DNA from: Elusimicrobia bacterium GWA2_61_42
GTDB taxonomy: Bacteria; Elusimicrobiota; Elusimicrobia; Elusimicrobiales; UBA9959
Assembly: GCA_001799615.1 (NCBI GenBank)
Contig: MGTU01000027.1
Location: 91,451-155,450 of the forward strand
Direction of reading: 5' to 3'
DNA: 64,000 bases
The translations under genes and the position numbers were made by a program. Positions 17,068 through 26,411 of this stretch are shown piece after piece. The notes under the pieces are model-generated. The model did not search any database. It saw only the letters and a list, made by a program, of their open reading frames with translations, and had not been told where the DNA came from. Position 1 is the first letter of the stretch; each line of letters opens with the position of its first letter.

Positions 17068-18897
17068 TTACAGGTCCGTCATGTAGGCTATCTCGTCGTA
17101 CGGGGTGCGGTACAGCGGCTGCTTCTGGCGCTTCTGGTCGAAGATGTGCCCGAAAATGCCGATCGAGCGGCCCACCACGAACAGCGCGTTCAGGCAGCCC
17201 ATGCTCACGATGTTGTCTATCTCGGCTTTCTTGAACGAGCCGCAGCTGTGCAGCATGTCCACGAAGCAGATGCCGATGCAGCCGTCCACGTTCAGGATCA
17301 GGTTGCCTTTCTTGGAAGAGGTGATCTTCTCCACTTCCAGCGCGTAGTCCAGCAGCTCGGTATGCTTGAAGTTTTTCCTGCAGAAAGCCTTCAGCTGGGT
17401 AACGCGCATGTCCGGGTTGGAGATGCTCTTTACCTTGTGGCCGATGCCGGGGATGTTCAGGCCCTTGGCCTTCATGTCCCTGACGAAATGCGCCGGGGTA
17501 AGGCCGGAATCCTTCGCGTGCTTGAAATGCTGCGCCGCGTCGTCGATGGCGCCGCCGAAGCGCGGGCCTATGGTAAGGAGGCCCGAAGCCAGCGAGGAGA
17601 TGATGTCCTTGCCGGCCCGCGCCGCCACGATGGCGTTATGCGCGCCGCTCACGGCGGGGCCGTGGTCCGCCGTCAGGATCAGCGCCGTTTCCAGGAACTT
17701 GCGCCCGTAGTCGGGCAGCTCCCGCTTGAACCAGAGCAGGCCGATCACGCCGCCTATGCCCATGCCGCTCTCCAGTACTTTGGAGATAGGCATGTTGCAG
17801 TATTCCAGCTCCTCTTTCTTTTCGTTGGAGATGGTGTTGATGAAGGTGGTGGCCTTGCGGATCCTGCCCTCTTTCATGGCCTGCGCGAAATCCATGGGCA
17901 AAGACGGGGCCTTCACCTCTTCGGCGGGCTTGATAACGCCTTTAGCCGCCAGCTTCTTGTAGGTTTCGTGGATCTTCACGCCGTAGTCGTCGAAAGAATC
18001 CGGCACGATAGCGCCGGCGTCCTTCAGGGCCTTGTTCTTGGCCTCGGCGGTCTCCAGGTCGGAGCCGGCCTTGGCGCCCGCGTGGCCGAACTGCACGCCG
18101 GCGGGGAACATCTTGGAGCAGGTGCCGGTCACCCAGATCACCAGGGGCTTTTTCAGCTTCTTCGCCTTGAGGGCCTCTACTATGCGCAGCTCTTCGGTGC
18201 CGCCTATCTCGCCCAGGGCCACTATCATTTTGACCGCCGGGATGGCCTCGTAGCGCAGTATGTGCTCCATAAGCGTAGAGCCGGGGTACGCGTCGCCGCC
18301 TATGGCGATGCCCTCGTACAGTCCGTCGGTATTGCGGGCGATGATGTTGTAGCACTCGTTCGAGAGCCCGCCGGATTTGGACACGAAGCCCACGCTGCCG
18401 GGGCGGTGGAGCTTGGACTCTACGATGTTCTCGTAGGTGCCGGCGGTGTTAGCGATCTTGAAGCAGCCGGCCTTTATGCCGCCTACGGTGGCCGGGCCTA
18501 TGACCATCTTGTCCAGCTTCCTGGCGGTGGCGGCCAGTATCCTGGCGCGCCGCTCCGGGATGCCTTCGGCGATCACGGCCACGGTGCGGATATTGCCGTG
18601 TTCCAGGGCTTCCATGCTGGAGGAGAAGGCGCTGCGGTAGGAAGCGAAGTTCACTACCACGTCGGCCTTGGGGTGGGCGGCCGCGGCGTCGGCGAACTTT
18701 TTGTACATCGGCAGCAGTATCTCGCCCTTGCCGAAGAAGGCCTTATGCACGCCTTCATGCCCCGGGTCTACTATGGCCGCCACGGACGGGACCTTTCTCC
18801 CGCAGGCGTAGTCGAAGTCCAGCATGCGCTGGATGGCGTTGGTGTGGTAGCCGTAAACTATCGCGGTGGTATCTTTGGTGAAAAGTTCGGGTTTCAT
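17068..18897 (-). CDS. aclA: ATP-citrate lyase, citryl-CoA-forming/cleaving subunit
   Basis: With AclB it cleaves citrate, using ATP and CoA, to acetyl-CoA and oxaloacetate. The first 300 residues resemble the succinyl-CoA synthetase alpha subunit, with FGHAGAKAGSD carrying the phosphorylated histidine H272. The second half is a citrate-synthase-like domain with TADHGPAVSGAHN and GLLTIGPRFGGA. The length of 609 residues matches the large subunit of the two-subunit bacterial enzyme described in Chlorobium. It is the last gene of acn-aclB-aclA, and its ATG overlaps the aclB stop by one base. The enzyme can serve a reverse TCA cycle or supply cytosolic acetyl-CoA. Confidence 0.95.
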   Translation of the reverse strand: MKPELFTKDTTAIVYGYHTNAIQRMLDFDYACGRKVPSVAAIVDPGHEGVHKAFFGKGEILLPMYKKFADAAAAHPKADVVVNFASYRSAFSSSMEALEHGNIRTVAVIAEGIPERRARILAATARKLDKMVIGPATVGGIKAGCFKIANTAGTYENIVESKLHRPGSVGFVSKSGGLSNECYNIIARNTDGLYEGIAIGGDAYPGSTLMEHILRYEAIPAVKMIVALGEIGGTEELRIVEALKAKKLKKPLVIWVTGTCSKMFPAGVQFGHAGAKAGSDLETAEAKNKALKDAGAIVPDSFDDYGVKIHETYKKLAAKGVIKPAEEVKAPSLPMDFAQAMKEGRIRKATTFINTISNEKKEELEYCNMPISKVLESGMGIGGVIGLLWFKRELPDYGRKFLETALILTADHGPAVSGAHNAIVAARAGKDIISSLASGLLTIGPRFGGAIDDAAQHFKHAKDSGLTPAHFVRDMKAKGLNIPGIGHKVKSISNPDMRVTQLKAFCRKNFKHTELLDYALEVEKITSSKKGNLILNVDGCIGICFVDMLHSCGSFKKAEIDNIVSMGCLNALFVVGRSIGIFGHIFDQKRQKQPLYRTPYDEIAYMTDL

Positions 18898-20165
18898 TAT
18901 TTCTTGCCTCCCAGCGCCATGGAAACTACGGAAGTCATATGGGTTTCCGGCCCGTAAACCTCTATGGGCACGCCCAGGGTATCGCCCAGCCGGCGCATGT
19001 TCTCCAAGCCCTCCTTGTAGTTGGGGCCGCCGCGCCGCACGTAGATCTTTACCTTGTTGGCTATAAGCTTGGCCTTATACTCGTTGAGGGCCTTGATGAT
19101 GCCGGTGAAGGTCTTCGCCACGTCCGTGAAGTTGGCTATGCCGCCGCCGATTATCAGGACCTTGCCCCTGGAGTCCTTCTCGCGGGTCATCAGGTCCAGC
19201 ACGGTTTTGGCGTACTGGTAGGTGTCTTCGGTGGACGGGTCGCCGGAGTACTCGCCGTAGTTGGCGAGTTCTTTGGAATAGCCCAGGTCGCAGACGGTGT
19301 CGGCGTAGATCACCGAGGCGCCGCCGCCGGCCACCATGTTCCAGATGCGGCCCTTGGGGTTCAGCACGGTCAGTTTCAGGCTGGCGCCGGTCTTCTCGTC
19401 AAGGCCGCGGATGAAATCCTCTTCTTTGGTGTGGGTGGAGCCGAAGGGGGCGGGGAATTCCAGGTCGCCCCAGAGCTTGGCGCATTCGAAGGCCGCGGTG
19501 TCGTCCACCTTGGCCACCAGGTCCAGCGGCACGATGTCGTCGCCGGAGAAAGTGAAAGGATTGATCTCCAGGTAGGTGAAGCCGCCTTCCGCGTAGAGCT
19601 TGTAGAGGGCCCGCACGAACTCCTCTATCTGCGCGCGGCGTTTGCCGAAGTCCGGCATGTTCAGCTTCACGTCGTCTATGGAGGAGAGTATCGGCACCCG
19701 GGTTTCCTTGACTTTTTCCCAGTTCTCCTCGACGTAGATGCCGCCCTTGTTCGAGAGATAGACCGTGTCATAGTCGCGGTAGGCACGGATGGCCACGTAG
19801 CACTCTTCGGCGTCCTCCTTGTGCGGCGTGAAAGGCTCTATCATGAAGGTGTTCAGTTCGCCGGTGGTCTTGCCCACCGTGACGGTCTTGTTCATCCGGG
19901 CCGAGATCCATTTCCAGGCCGTCTTCCAGTCGGCGTTGAGGCAGAGCAGGCCGTGCTTGCCGCGCTTGCCGAACAGCTGGTCCGGTTTGGCCACCAGCTT
20001 TTCTTTGAGCAGCCAGGGGTGGTCCTTTACGAGCTTCTTCGGGTCCGTATCCGGCCGCACCAGGGCCAGTTTTTCCGACTTTCCTTTGAAAGAGGGGATA
20101 TGCCCGGCGAGACCGTCGAAAAGTATTTTTTTGCCTTCGTATTCTCTTATGCCGCGTTGTGCCAT
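18897..20165 (-). CDS. aclB: ATP-citrate lyase, ATP-grasp subunit
   Basis: The 422-residue partner of AclA. It resembles the succinyl-CoA synthetase beta subunit: an N-terminal ATP-grasp region with GKRGKHGLLCL and FTYLEINPFTF, and a C-terminal CoA-ligase-like domain with GGGIANFTDVAKTF. It would phosphorylate the histidine on AclA. GGAGGA precedes the ATG on the minus strand. It sits 16 nt after the aconitase gene, so citrate and isocitrate metabolism are co-transcribed. Chlorobium-type small subunits are about 400 residues, so the length is normal. Confidence 0.94.
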   Translation of the reverse strand: MAQRGIREYEGKKILFDGLAGHIPSFKGKSEKLALVRPDTDPKKLVKDHPWLLKEKLVAKPDQLFGKRGKHGLLCLNADWKTAWKWISARMNKTVTVGKTTGELNTFMIEPFTPHKEDAEECYVAIRAYRDYDTVYLSNKGGIYVEENWEKVKETRVPILSSIDDVKLNMPDFGKRRAQIEEFVRALYKLYAEGGFTYLEINPFTFSGDDIVPLDLVAKVDDTAAFECAKLWGDLEFPAPFGSTHTKEEDFIRGLDEKTGASLKLTVLNPKGRIWNMVAGGGASVIYADTVCDLGYSKELANYGEYSGDPSTEDTYQYAKTVLDLMTREKDSRGKVLIIGGGIANFTDVAKTFTGIIKALNEYKAKLIANKVKIYVRRGGPNYKEGLENMRRLGDTLGVPIEVYGPETHMTSVVSMALGGKK

Positions 20166-20181
20166 GGTGTTTTCCTCCGGG

Positions 20182-22116
20182 TTATTTACCCGTTGTATGG
20201 TTGAGAAGCCCGCCGGCCGTAAGGATGGCCCGCTGGCGCCCGGACAGGGCGCAGACGCATTCCAGGGAGGCGCCGGTGCGCCCGTTCTTAAGCAGCACCG
20301 GTTTCCCTTCGGCCGCCGCGGCCCGCCAGTCGGCGCAGGTAAGCTTGTCGCCGGCCTGGATGGACGCGTAATCCTCCGGGTTCTTAAAGGTCAGCGGCGC
20401 TATGCCGAAGTTCAGCAGGTTGGCCGCGTGGATGCGCTCGAAGGATTTCGCCAGCACCGCCTTGACGCCCAGGTACATCGGGCACATGGCCGCGTGCTCG
20501 CGGCTGGATCCCTGGCCGTAGGACTCGCCGGCCACTATCACGTTGTGTATCCCGGCGGCCTTGCTGTCCAGGCAGCGCTTGGGGAAGGTGCCGTCCACGT
20601 TCTCGAACACGTACTGGGCGTATTTCGGGACGTTGGAACGGTACTTCAGCCGCGCGCCGGCGGGCATGATGTGGTCGGTGGTGATCTTGTCTCCCACCAC
20701 GATCATGACCGCGCCGTTGAGGGCTTCCGGCATTTTGTCGTTCTTGGGCGGCTCTCCTATGTTGGGGCCGCGGAATACTTCGGTGCCCTTCAGCTCCGGG
20801 GACGGCTTTATGAACATGGAATCGTCCACCAGGAAGGCGGCCGGCTCTTTTACGGCCGGGTAAGCTATCCCGGCTTTGCGCGGGTCGGTGAACTTGCCGG
20901 TCACGGCGGCCACCGCGGCCACCTCGGGGCTCACCAGGTATACCTGCGCGTCGGCCGTGCCGCTGCGGGCTTCGAAGTTGCGGTTGGAGGTGCGCAGGCT
21001 TACGCCGCCGCTCTTGGGGGAGAAGTGGTTGCCTATGCAGAAGCCGCAGGCGCTCTCCAGGATGCGGGCGCCTGAGTCCAGCAGGTCGGCCAGCGCGCCT
21101 TTGCGGGCCAGCATCTGCAGCACCTGGCGCGAGCCGGGCGCTATGCCCAGGCTGACCGCGGGGCTGACGCGGCGGCCTTTCATTACGGCCGCCACCGTCA
21201 TCATGTCCCTGTAGGACGAGTTGGTGCAGGAGCCTATGCAGACCTGGTCCACGGCTTTGCCTTCCAGTTCCGAGATCTTTTTTACGCTGCCCGGGCTGTG
21301 AGGGCAGGCCGCCATCGGCTCTACGGCCGAAAGGTCCAGGTCTATCACGCGGTCGTATTTCGCCCCGCGGTCGGCCTTGAGTTCGCTCCAGTCGGCCTCG
21401 CGGCCCTGCGCCTTCATGAATTTTTTCGTGACGGCGTCGGAGGGGAACACGGAACAGGTCACGCCCATCTCGGCGCCCATGTTGGCGATGGTGGCCCGCT
21501 GGGGCACGGAAAGTTTTTTGACGCCGGGGCCGCCGTATTCCAGCATCACGCCCACGTTGCCCTTGGTGGAGAGGAGCTCCAGCATTTTCAGCACCACGTC
21601 CTTGGCCGTGACCCAGGGCTGCAGCTCGCCGGCAAGCTTTACCAGGTAAACCTTGGGGGCCGCGGTATAGAACAGGCCGCCGCCCATGGCCACGGCCACG
21701 TCCAGGCCGCCGGCGCCTATGGCCACCTGGCCTATGCCGCCGCCGGTGGGGGTGTGGGAATCGGAGCCCAGCAGCGTGGTGCCCGGCTTGCCGAAGCGTT
21801 CCAGGTGCACCTGGTGGCAGATGCCGTTGCCGGGGCGGGAGTAAACCACGCCGTAGCGGGCCGCCACCGTCGCCAGGTATTTGTGGTCGTCGGCGTTCTC
21901 GAAGCCGACCTGCACCGTGTTGTGGTCCACGTAGGAGACCGAAAGGTCCGTTTTGATCTCTTTCAGGCCCATGGCTTCGAACTGCAGGTAAGCCATGGTC
22001 CCGGTCGCGTCCTGCGTCAGGGTCTGGTCGATGCGGATGCCGATCTCGCGGCCTTTTACGAATTCGCCTTCTTTTAAATGGGAGGTAAGTATCTTGTCAA
22101 CGATGTTTTGTTTCAT
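20182..22116 (-). CDS. Aconitate hydratase, Aquifex-type
   Basis: Interconverts citrate and isocitrate with a 4Fe-4S cluster. The cluster cysteines are visible in CIGSCTNSSYRD and SACGFCIGNHF; LGSDSHTPTGGGIG and GESYGQGSSREHAAMCP are aconitase signatures. The size (644 residues) and single-chain arrangement match the shorter Aquifex-type aconitases rather than the roughly 900-residue AcnA. An in-frame ATG at 22146 exists, but I start at 22116 because AAGGAG is 8 nt upstream and homologues begin there. It is the first gene of the operon with ATP-citrate lyase, which argues for a role in citrate cleavage or a reductive TCA branch. Confidence 0.92.
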   Translation of the reverse strand: MKQNIVDKILTSHLKEGEFVKGREIGIRIDQTLTQDATGTMAYLQFEAMGLKEIKTDLSVSYVDHNTVQVGFENADDHKYLATVAARYGVVYSRPGNGICHQVHLERFGKPGTTLLGSDSHTPTGGGIGQVAIGAGGLDVAVAMGGGLFYTAAPKVYLVKLAGELQPWVTAKDVVLKMLELLSTKGNVGVMLEYGGPGVKKLSVPQRATIANMGAEMGVTCSVFPSDAVTKKFMKAQGREADWSELKADRGAKYDRVIDLDLSAVEPMAACPHSPGSVKKISELEGKAVDQVCIGSCTNSSYRDMMTVAAVMKGRRVSPAVSLGIAPGSRQVLQMLARKGALADLLDSGARILESACGFCIGNHFSPKSGGVSLRTSNRNFEARSGTADAQVYLVSPEVAAVAAVTGKFTDPRKAGIAYPAVKEPAAFLVDDSMFIKPSPELKGTEVFRGPNIGEPPKNDKMPEALNGAVMIVVGDKITTDHIMPAGARLKYRSNVPKYAQYVFENVDGTFPKRCLDSKAAGIHNVIVAGESYGQGSSREHAAMCPMYLGVKAVLAKSFERIHAANLLNFGIAPLTFKNPEDYASIQAGDKLTCADWRAAAAEGKPVLLKNGRTGASLECVCALSGRQRAILTAGGLLNHTTGK

Positions 22117-22146
22117 GAGATGCTCCTTATATATATATTTTCTCAT

Positions 22147-22184
22147 AAAAAAAGAGCTTTTGCACCTTGACGGGCGTCAGGTGC
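22147..22184 (-). promoter_or_regulatory. Leader hairpin followed by a T-run upstream of aconitase
   Basis: Read on the minus strand, 22184-22162 forms a hairpin (GCACCT paired with AGGTGC, one bulge, inner GAC/GTC, loop of four), followed after a short AAAAGCTC stretch by seven T (22153-22147). It is 31-68 nt before the acn start. It could be a transcription attenuator or a leftover terminator; no plus-strand gene needs it. Confidence 0.35.
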
Positions 22185-22263
22185 CCGTTAATAGCGAACG
22201 CTGCTCCCTGCAGGGCCCCCCAGCCTCAACATAAAAAAGGCGCGCCGCTTTTAAAAAAAAGGT

Positions 22264-22269
22264 TATAAT
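22264..22269 (+). promoter_or_regulatory. Candidate -10 element for the hybrid histidine kinase
   Basis: A perfect TATAAT ends 18 nt before the ATG at 22288. I see no convincing -35 hexamer at the usual spacing, so only the -10 is claimed. Confidence 0.45.
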
Positions 22270-22287
22270 AACCGGACTTGCGGGGGG

Positions 22288-25038
22288 ATGATGACTGAAA
22301 AAAATAACGGCAGCGCCGCCAAAGCGGGAACGCGGTTCCCGGCGCTTTATTTTTTCGCGGCGCTGGCTGCCAGCGCCGTTTCACTCTTTTTATTCTATTC
22401 GCACGCCAGAAGCGTTTATGCGGATACGGCAAAGCTGCATTCCAGCCACTACGAACTGCTGGATGGCGTCAGGAACATCATTGAGTACGATTCCAGGCTG
22501 ACCATGGCGGCCGGCTTGGCGGCCAGTACCGGCGAGGCCGCTTATACGCGCGAGTATGATGGCCTTGCTGCAGAACTCGACGCCGCGATAAAAAAACTCA
22601 ATACTTTTACGGTCGCGAAAGAGGGGTCCCCTTATACGGCCAAAATAAACGAGGCGAACCTGCGTCTTGAGGAAATAGAGCGCCGCGCCATAAGTCTGAG
22701 CCGGGCCGGCAAAAGGCGCGAAGCCTCGGCGCTGCTTGCGGGCACCGAGTACCTGCGCCTGAAAAAGGCCTACGCGGCGGGCGTAAAAGGACTGATGTCC
22801 GAGTTCGAGTCCTCCCATCTCGATGAAAGCGCCGTTTCGCGGGACATTATCGTCAAAAAAAGCCTGGCCGCCGCGGCCAGCGCCTCCATCTCCCTGCTGC
22901 TCTGGGCGCTGGCCGCGTTTTCCATCAGGCGCTGGCTTAAGGTCCGGGGGTCGGCCGAATCGCTGGTGGCGGAAAAAGAGGCCGAGTTCCGGCATTTTTT
23001 CGACACCGTGCAGGAGATCTTCTACCGCGCGGACTGGAAAGGGCGCCTGACTGACATCACGCCGTCCATAAAAAAATATGCCGGCTACACCCGCGAAGAA
23101 CTGCTGGGCAGGCCTATCTCAAACCTTTACCTTAACCCCGAAGACAGGAATCCGCTGATAAAGGCGCTGCTGACGAAGGGGATAGTCGAGGATTATGAAG
23201 TAAAACTTAAGACTAAAGACCGCGGCGTGCTGGACGTGCTGGTAAACGCGCGCCTGCTGCGCGGTTTCGGCGGTCTGCCGGCCGGCATAGAGGGAAGCCT
23301 GCGCGATATCACGCGCCGGAAAGCTTCCGAAGACAGGCTGCGGCGCATGAACCGGCTCTACACCATATTGAGCCGCGTGAACGAGGCCATCGTGCGCGTG
23401 CGCACTCCGCAAAAGCTTTACGAGGAGATCTGCAGGATAGCCGTGGAGAACGGCGGCATTAAATTCGCGTGGGTCGGGATGCCGCTGACCGAGGGCCTGA
23501 TCTTCCCGGTGGCTTCCAGCGGCGAAGATGAGGGCTACCTGCGGGACTTGAAGATCTCCACCGACCCCGGCGCTCCGGAGAGCCGGGGCCCCAGCGGGAC
23601 CGCGGCGCGCGAGAACCGGGTGGTCATCAACAGCGACACGGAGACCAACCCCGACATGCTGCCTTGGCGCTATGAAGCGCTCAGGCGCGGTTTCAGGTCT
23701 TCCGCTGTTTTCCCCATAGGCGGCGGCGGCATCATAAACTTTTACGCCGAGGAAAGCGGGTTTTTCATGGAGGAAGAGGAGCGCCTGCTGGCTTCCCTGT
23801 CCGAAGATATAACGCACGCCGTCAACTCGATGAAGAGCGAACTGGCCCAAGCCGAAACCGCCAGCCAGCTCGAGTATACCAGGGAACAGCTGCGCCAAAG
23901 CCAGAAGATGGAAGCCATCGGCCGGCTGGCCGGCGGGGTGGCGCACGATTTCAACAATATACTGACCGCCATCCTGAGCTATGCCGGTTTCCTCAATTCC
24001 AGCCTGGAGCCGGCGGATCCGAGGCGCAGCGACGTAGGCGAGATAACGGCCGCGGCCGAACGCGCCGCCGCTTTAACCCGCCAGCTGCTGGCTTTCAGCC
24101 GGCGCCAGGTGCTGCTGCCCCGCGTTATCGACCTGAACGGCGTGATCCGCGGCATGGAAGTGATGCTGCGGCGCCTGATAGGCGAACATATAGAGCTTTC
24201 GCTGCGGCTGTCAGAAAACCCCGCCATGATAAAGGCGGACCCGGGCCAGCTGGAGCAGGCCATCCTGAACCTGGCGGTCAATTCCCGGGACGCTATCAGC
24301 GGCTCCGGGCGGATCATACTCGAAACCGCGGAAGTAATCCTGACCGAAGACGCGCCCGGCCGCCACGACATAGTCCCTCCCGGCCGCTACGTGCGCCTTA
24401 TTATCAGCGATACCGGCGGCGGCATGGGCGCGGATACCCAGACGCATATTTTCGAGCCCTTCTTTACCACCAAGGAGCCCGGCAAAGGCACCGGCCTCGG
24501 GCTCTCCATGGTCTACGGCACTATAAAGCAATCCGGCGGTTATATCTGGGTTTACAGCGAACCGGGCTCCGGCACCAGCTTCAAGATCTATTTTCCGGAA
24601 ACACGCGAGGCGGCCGAGGCGGCCGTGGAGCCTCTCCCGGCAGGAAAATCCGCCGGCGGCACGGAGACCCTGCTGCTTGTGGAGGACGAGGCCCAGGTGC
24701 GCGCCGCCCTGTCGCGCGCCCTGCGCGAGAACGGCTACACCGTTCTCGAGGCGGCCAACGGCGCCGACGCGCTGGAGCTTGGCCCGGAAACCTTCAAAAA
24801 AGCGCGGCTGCTCATTACGGACCTGGTGATGCCTAAAATGGGCGGGATAGAGATGGCGGCCTCGGTGCGGGCCGCGGTTCCCGGGCTGCCCGTGATCTAT
24901 ATTTCCGGCTACTCGGAAGAGCTGATTTCCGCCAGGGAAAACCTCGGCGAGAACAGCCTGTTCGTGCAGAAACCCGTGGATCCCGAAACGCTGCTGGCGA
25001 AAGTAAGGGAAGCCCTGGCCCTGGGCGCAAAAAAATAA
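22288..25038 (+). CDS. Hybrid histidine kinase (sensor-PAS-GAF-HisKA-HATPase-REC)
   Basis: A membrane helix near residues 16-37 and another near 193-213 flank a helical extracytoplasmic sensor of about 150 residues. Then come PAS (about 230-345), GAF-like (about 360-510), HisKA with H553 in [11 protein letters not shown], an ATPase domain ([27 protein letters not shown]) and a C-terminal receiver whose phosphorylatable D845 lies in [12 protein letters not shown]. It can therefore relay phosphate internally before passing it on. It stands alone, with divergent acn on one side and a convergent operon on the other. ATG codons at 22288 and 22291 are both possible, with a GGGGGG run just upstream. 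Confidence 0.93.
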   Translation: MMTEKNNGSAAKAGTRFPALYFFAALAASAVSLFLFYSHARSVYADTAKLHSSHYELLDGVRNIIEYDSRLTMAAGLAASTGEAAYTREYDGLAAELDAAIKKLNTFTVAKEGSPYTAKINEANLRLEEIERRAISLSRAGKRREASALLAGTEYLRLKKAYAAGVKGLMSEFESSHLDESAVSRDIIVKKSLAAAASASISLLLWALAAFSIRRWLKVRGSAESLVAEKEAEFRHFFDTVQEIFYRADWKGRLTDITPSIKKYAGYTREELLGRPISNLYLNPEDRNPLIKALLTKGIVEDYEVKLKTKDRGVLDVLVNARLLRGFGGLPAGIEGSLRDITRRKASEDRLRRMNRLYTILSRVNEAIVRVRTPQKLYEEICRIAVENGGIKFAWVGMPLTEGLIFPVASSGEDEGYLRDLKISTDPGAPESRGPSGTAARENRVVINSDTETNPDMLPWRYEALRRGFRSSAVFPIGGGGIINFYAEESGFFMEEEERLLASLSEDITHAVNSMKSELAQAETASQLEYTREQLRQSQKMEAIGRLAGGVAHDFNNILTAILSYAGFLNSSLEPADPRRSDVGEITAAAERAAALTRQLLAFSRRQVLLPRVIDLNGVIRGMEVMLRRLIGEHIELSLRLSENPAMIKADPGQLEQAILNLAVNSRDAISGSGRIILETAEVILTEDAPGRHDIVPPGRYVRLIISDTGGGMGADTQTHIFEPFFTTKEPGKGTGLGLSMVYGTIKQSGGYIWVYSEPGSGTSFKIYFPETREAAEAAVEPLPAGKSAGGTETLLLVEDEAQVRAALSRALRENGYTVLEAANGADALELGPETFKKARLLITDLVMPKMGGIEMAASVRAAVPGLPVIYISGYSEELISARENLGENSLFVQKPVDPETLLAKVREALALGAKK

Positions 25039-25061
25039 GCCGGTCGTGAGACCGGCTTATT
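25034..25061. terminator. Terminator between the hybrid kinase and ssnA
   Basis: A perfect 12-bp stem (25034-25045 with 25050-25061) with loop GTGA. On the minus strand the stem is followed by an uninterrupted T-rich tract, so it is a strong terminator for the ssnA operon; it may also stop plus-strand transcripts, since it overlaps the kinase stop codon. Confidence 0.88.
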
Positions 25062-25083
25062 CGGCTGCCGCGCGTTTTCTTTT

Positions 25084-26409
25084 CTAGAACCGGCTCCAGA
25101 GCTTTTTGGCCAGCTCGGCGGATTTCCGGGAAACTTCCTCCTCGTCTATTCCCAGCTTCAGCTTCTTATTCTCCATCAGCACGCGGCCGGCCGCGATGGT
25201 GGTGTCCACCGCGCTCTGGCTGATGCCGAAGATGAGGTGGCCGTAAAAGTTGGCGGCGTCCATCGGCGTCGGGGGGAGATAGTCGATGACCGCGATATCC
25301 GCGGCGAAGCCCGCCTTCAGCTCTCCCAGGCCTTCGAAATAGCGGTTGGCGATCCTGGCGTTGTTCACCAGCAGCGAGTGCGCCGCTTCCAGGAAGCCCT
25401 GCGAGGGGTCGCGCTTAAGGTGCTGCATCCACAGCGCCGCGCGCACTTCTTCCAGCATGTTCACGGTCATCGCGTCGGTGCCCAGGCCGACGAGCACGCC
25501 TTTCTCCATCATGCCGGTAATGTCCGCTATGCCCACGGAGTTATTGGCGTTGGACTGCGGGTTGTGCACCACGGCGGAACCCGTGTCCTTCAGGATCTCC
25601 ATTTCTTTTTCGCTGACGTGCACGCAGTGCGCGGCTATGGACTTGCGGCCCAGGACGCCGAAGTCGCGCAGGCGCTCCACCACGCGGATCTTGTGGTGGG
25701 ATTCGCAGTGCAGCTGGTCCGCCTGGGATTCGGCCGTGTGGACGTGGAACCCCGCGCCCAGCTTGTGCCCGCGGTAGGCGGCTTCTTCCAGCGTCTCGTC
25801 GGAGAGCGTGAACGAGGCGTGCAGGCCGAACATGGCCTTTATCGTATTGTCGTTCTTCGCCGCGGTGTTCGCGAAGAAGGCGGTGTTCTCGTCCAGGCCC
25901 TCTTTGGCCTTTTCCTTGCCGTCGCGGTCGGAGACCTCGTAGCACAGGCAGGCCCGGAGGCCCGTTTCGCGCACGGCTTTTTCCACGGCCGTGAGCGAGC
26001 CGGTGATGGCGAAGGGGCTCGCGTGGTGGTCTATAAGAGTGGTCGTTCCCTTGCGAACGGCGTTGATAAGCGGGATGACGGCGCTGTAGTAGGAGTCGGC
26101 GTTCGTGAGTTTCTTGTCCAGCCGCCACCAGAGGTTGTTGAGTATTTCCACGAAGTTGCGCGACGGGGCGGCTTTGCCCAGCCCGCGGGCGAAGGTGCTG
26201 TAGAAATGCATGTGGGCGTTAATGAAGCCCGGCATGACCAGCTTGCCGGCGGCGTCTATCACTTTCGAGTATTTGCCTTTGAACCCTTTCTGCGGGCCTA
26301 TTTTTTTTATCAGGCCGTCCTCGATCAGCAGGGCGCTGCCGGTAAGCACGCGGTTCTTCTCGCCCAGCGTGGCTATTATTCCGTTCTTTATCAGGATGGT
26401 TTTTTTCAT
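25084..26409 (-). CDS. ssnA: SsnA-like amidohydrolase
   Basis: A 441-residue metal-dependent amidohydrolase. Metal-binding motifs: FINAHMHFYSTF, GLHASFTLSD, FHVHTAESQ, AAHCVHVSE and GLGTDAMTVNM. The stretch NLWWRLDKKL followed by LIDHHASP is highly characteristic of SsnA, a family found with selenium-dependent molybdenum hydroxylase and purine-degradation genes. The exact substrate is uncertain; a purine-ring or related amidine hydrolysis is plausible. I start it at 26409, three bases after the upstream stop; a longer frame from 26508 would overlap the preceding gene. It is the last gene before the terminator at 25034-25061. Confidence 0.9.
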   Translation of the reverse strand: MKKTILIKNGIIATLGEKNRVLTGSALLIEDGLIKKIGPQKGFKGKYSKVIDAAGKLVMPGFINAHMHFYSTFARGLGKAAPSRNFVEILNNLWWRLDKKLTNADSYYSAVIPLINAVRKGTTTLIDHHASPFAITGSLTAVEKAVRETGLRACLCYEVSDRDGKEKAKEGLDENTAFFANTAAKNDNTIKAMFGLHASFTLSDETLEEAAYRGHKLGAGFHVHTAESQADQLHCESHHKIRVVERLRDFGVLGRKSIAAHCVHVSEKEMEILKDTGSAVVHNPQSNANNSVGIADITGMMEKGVLVGLGTDAMTVNMLEEVRAALWMQHLKRDPSQGFLEAAHSLLVNNARIANRYFEGLGELKAGFAADIAVIDYLPPTPMDAANFYGHLIFGISQSAVDTTIAAGRVLMENKKLKLGIDEEEVSRKSAELAKKLWSRF

Positions 26410-26411
26410 GT

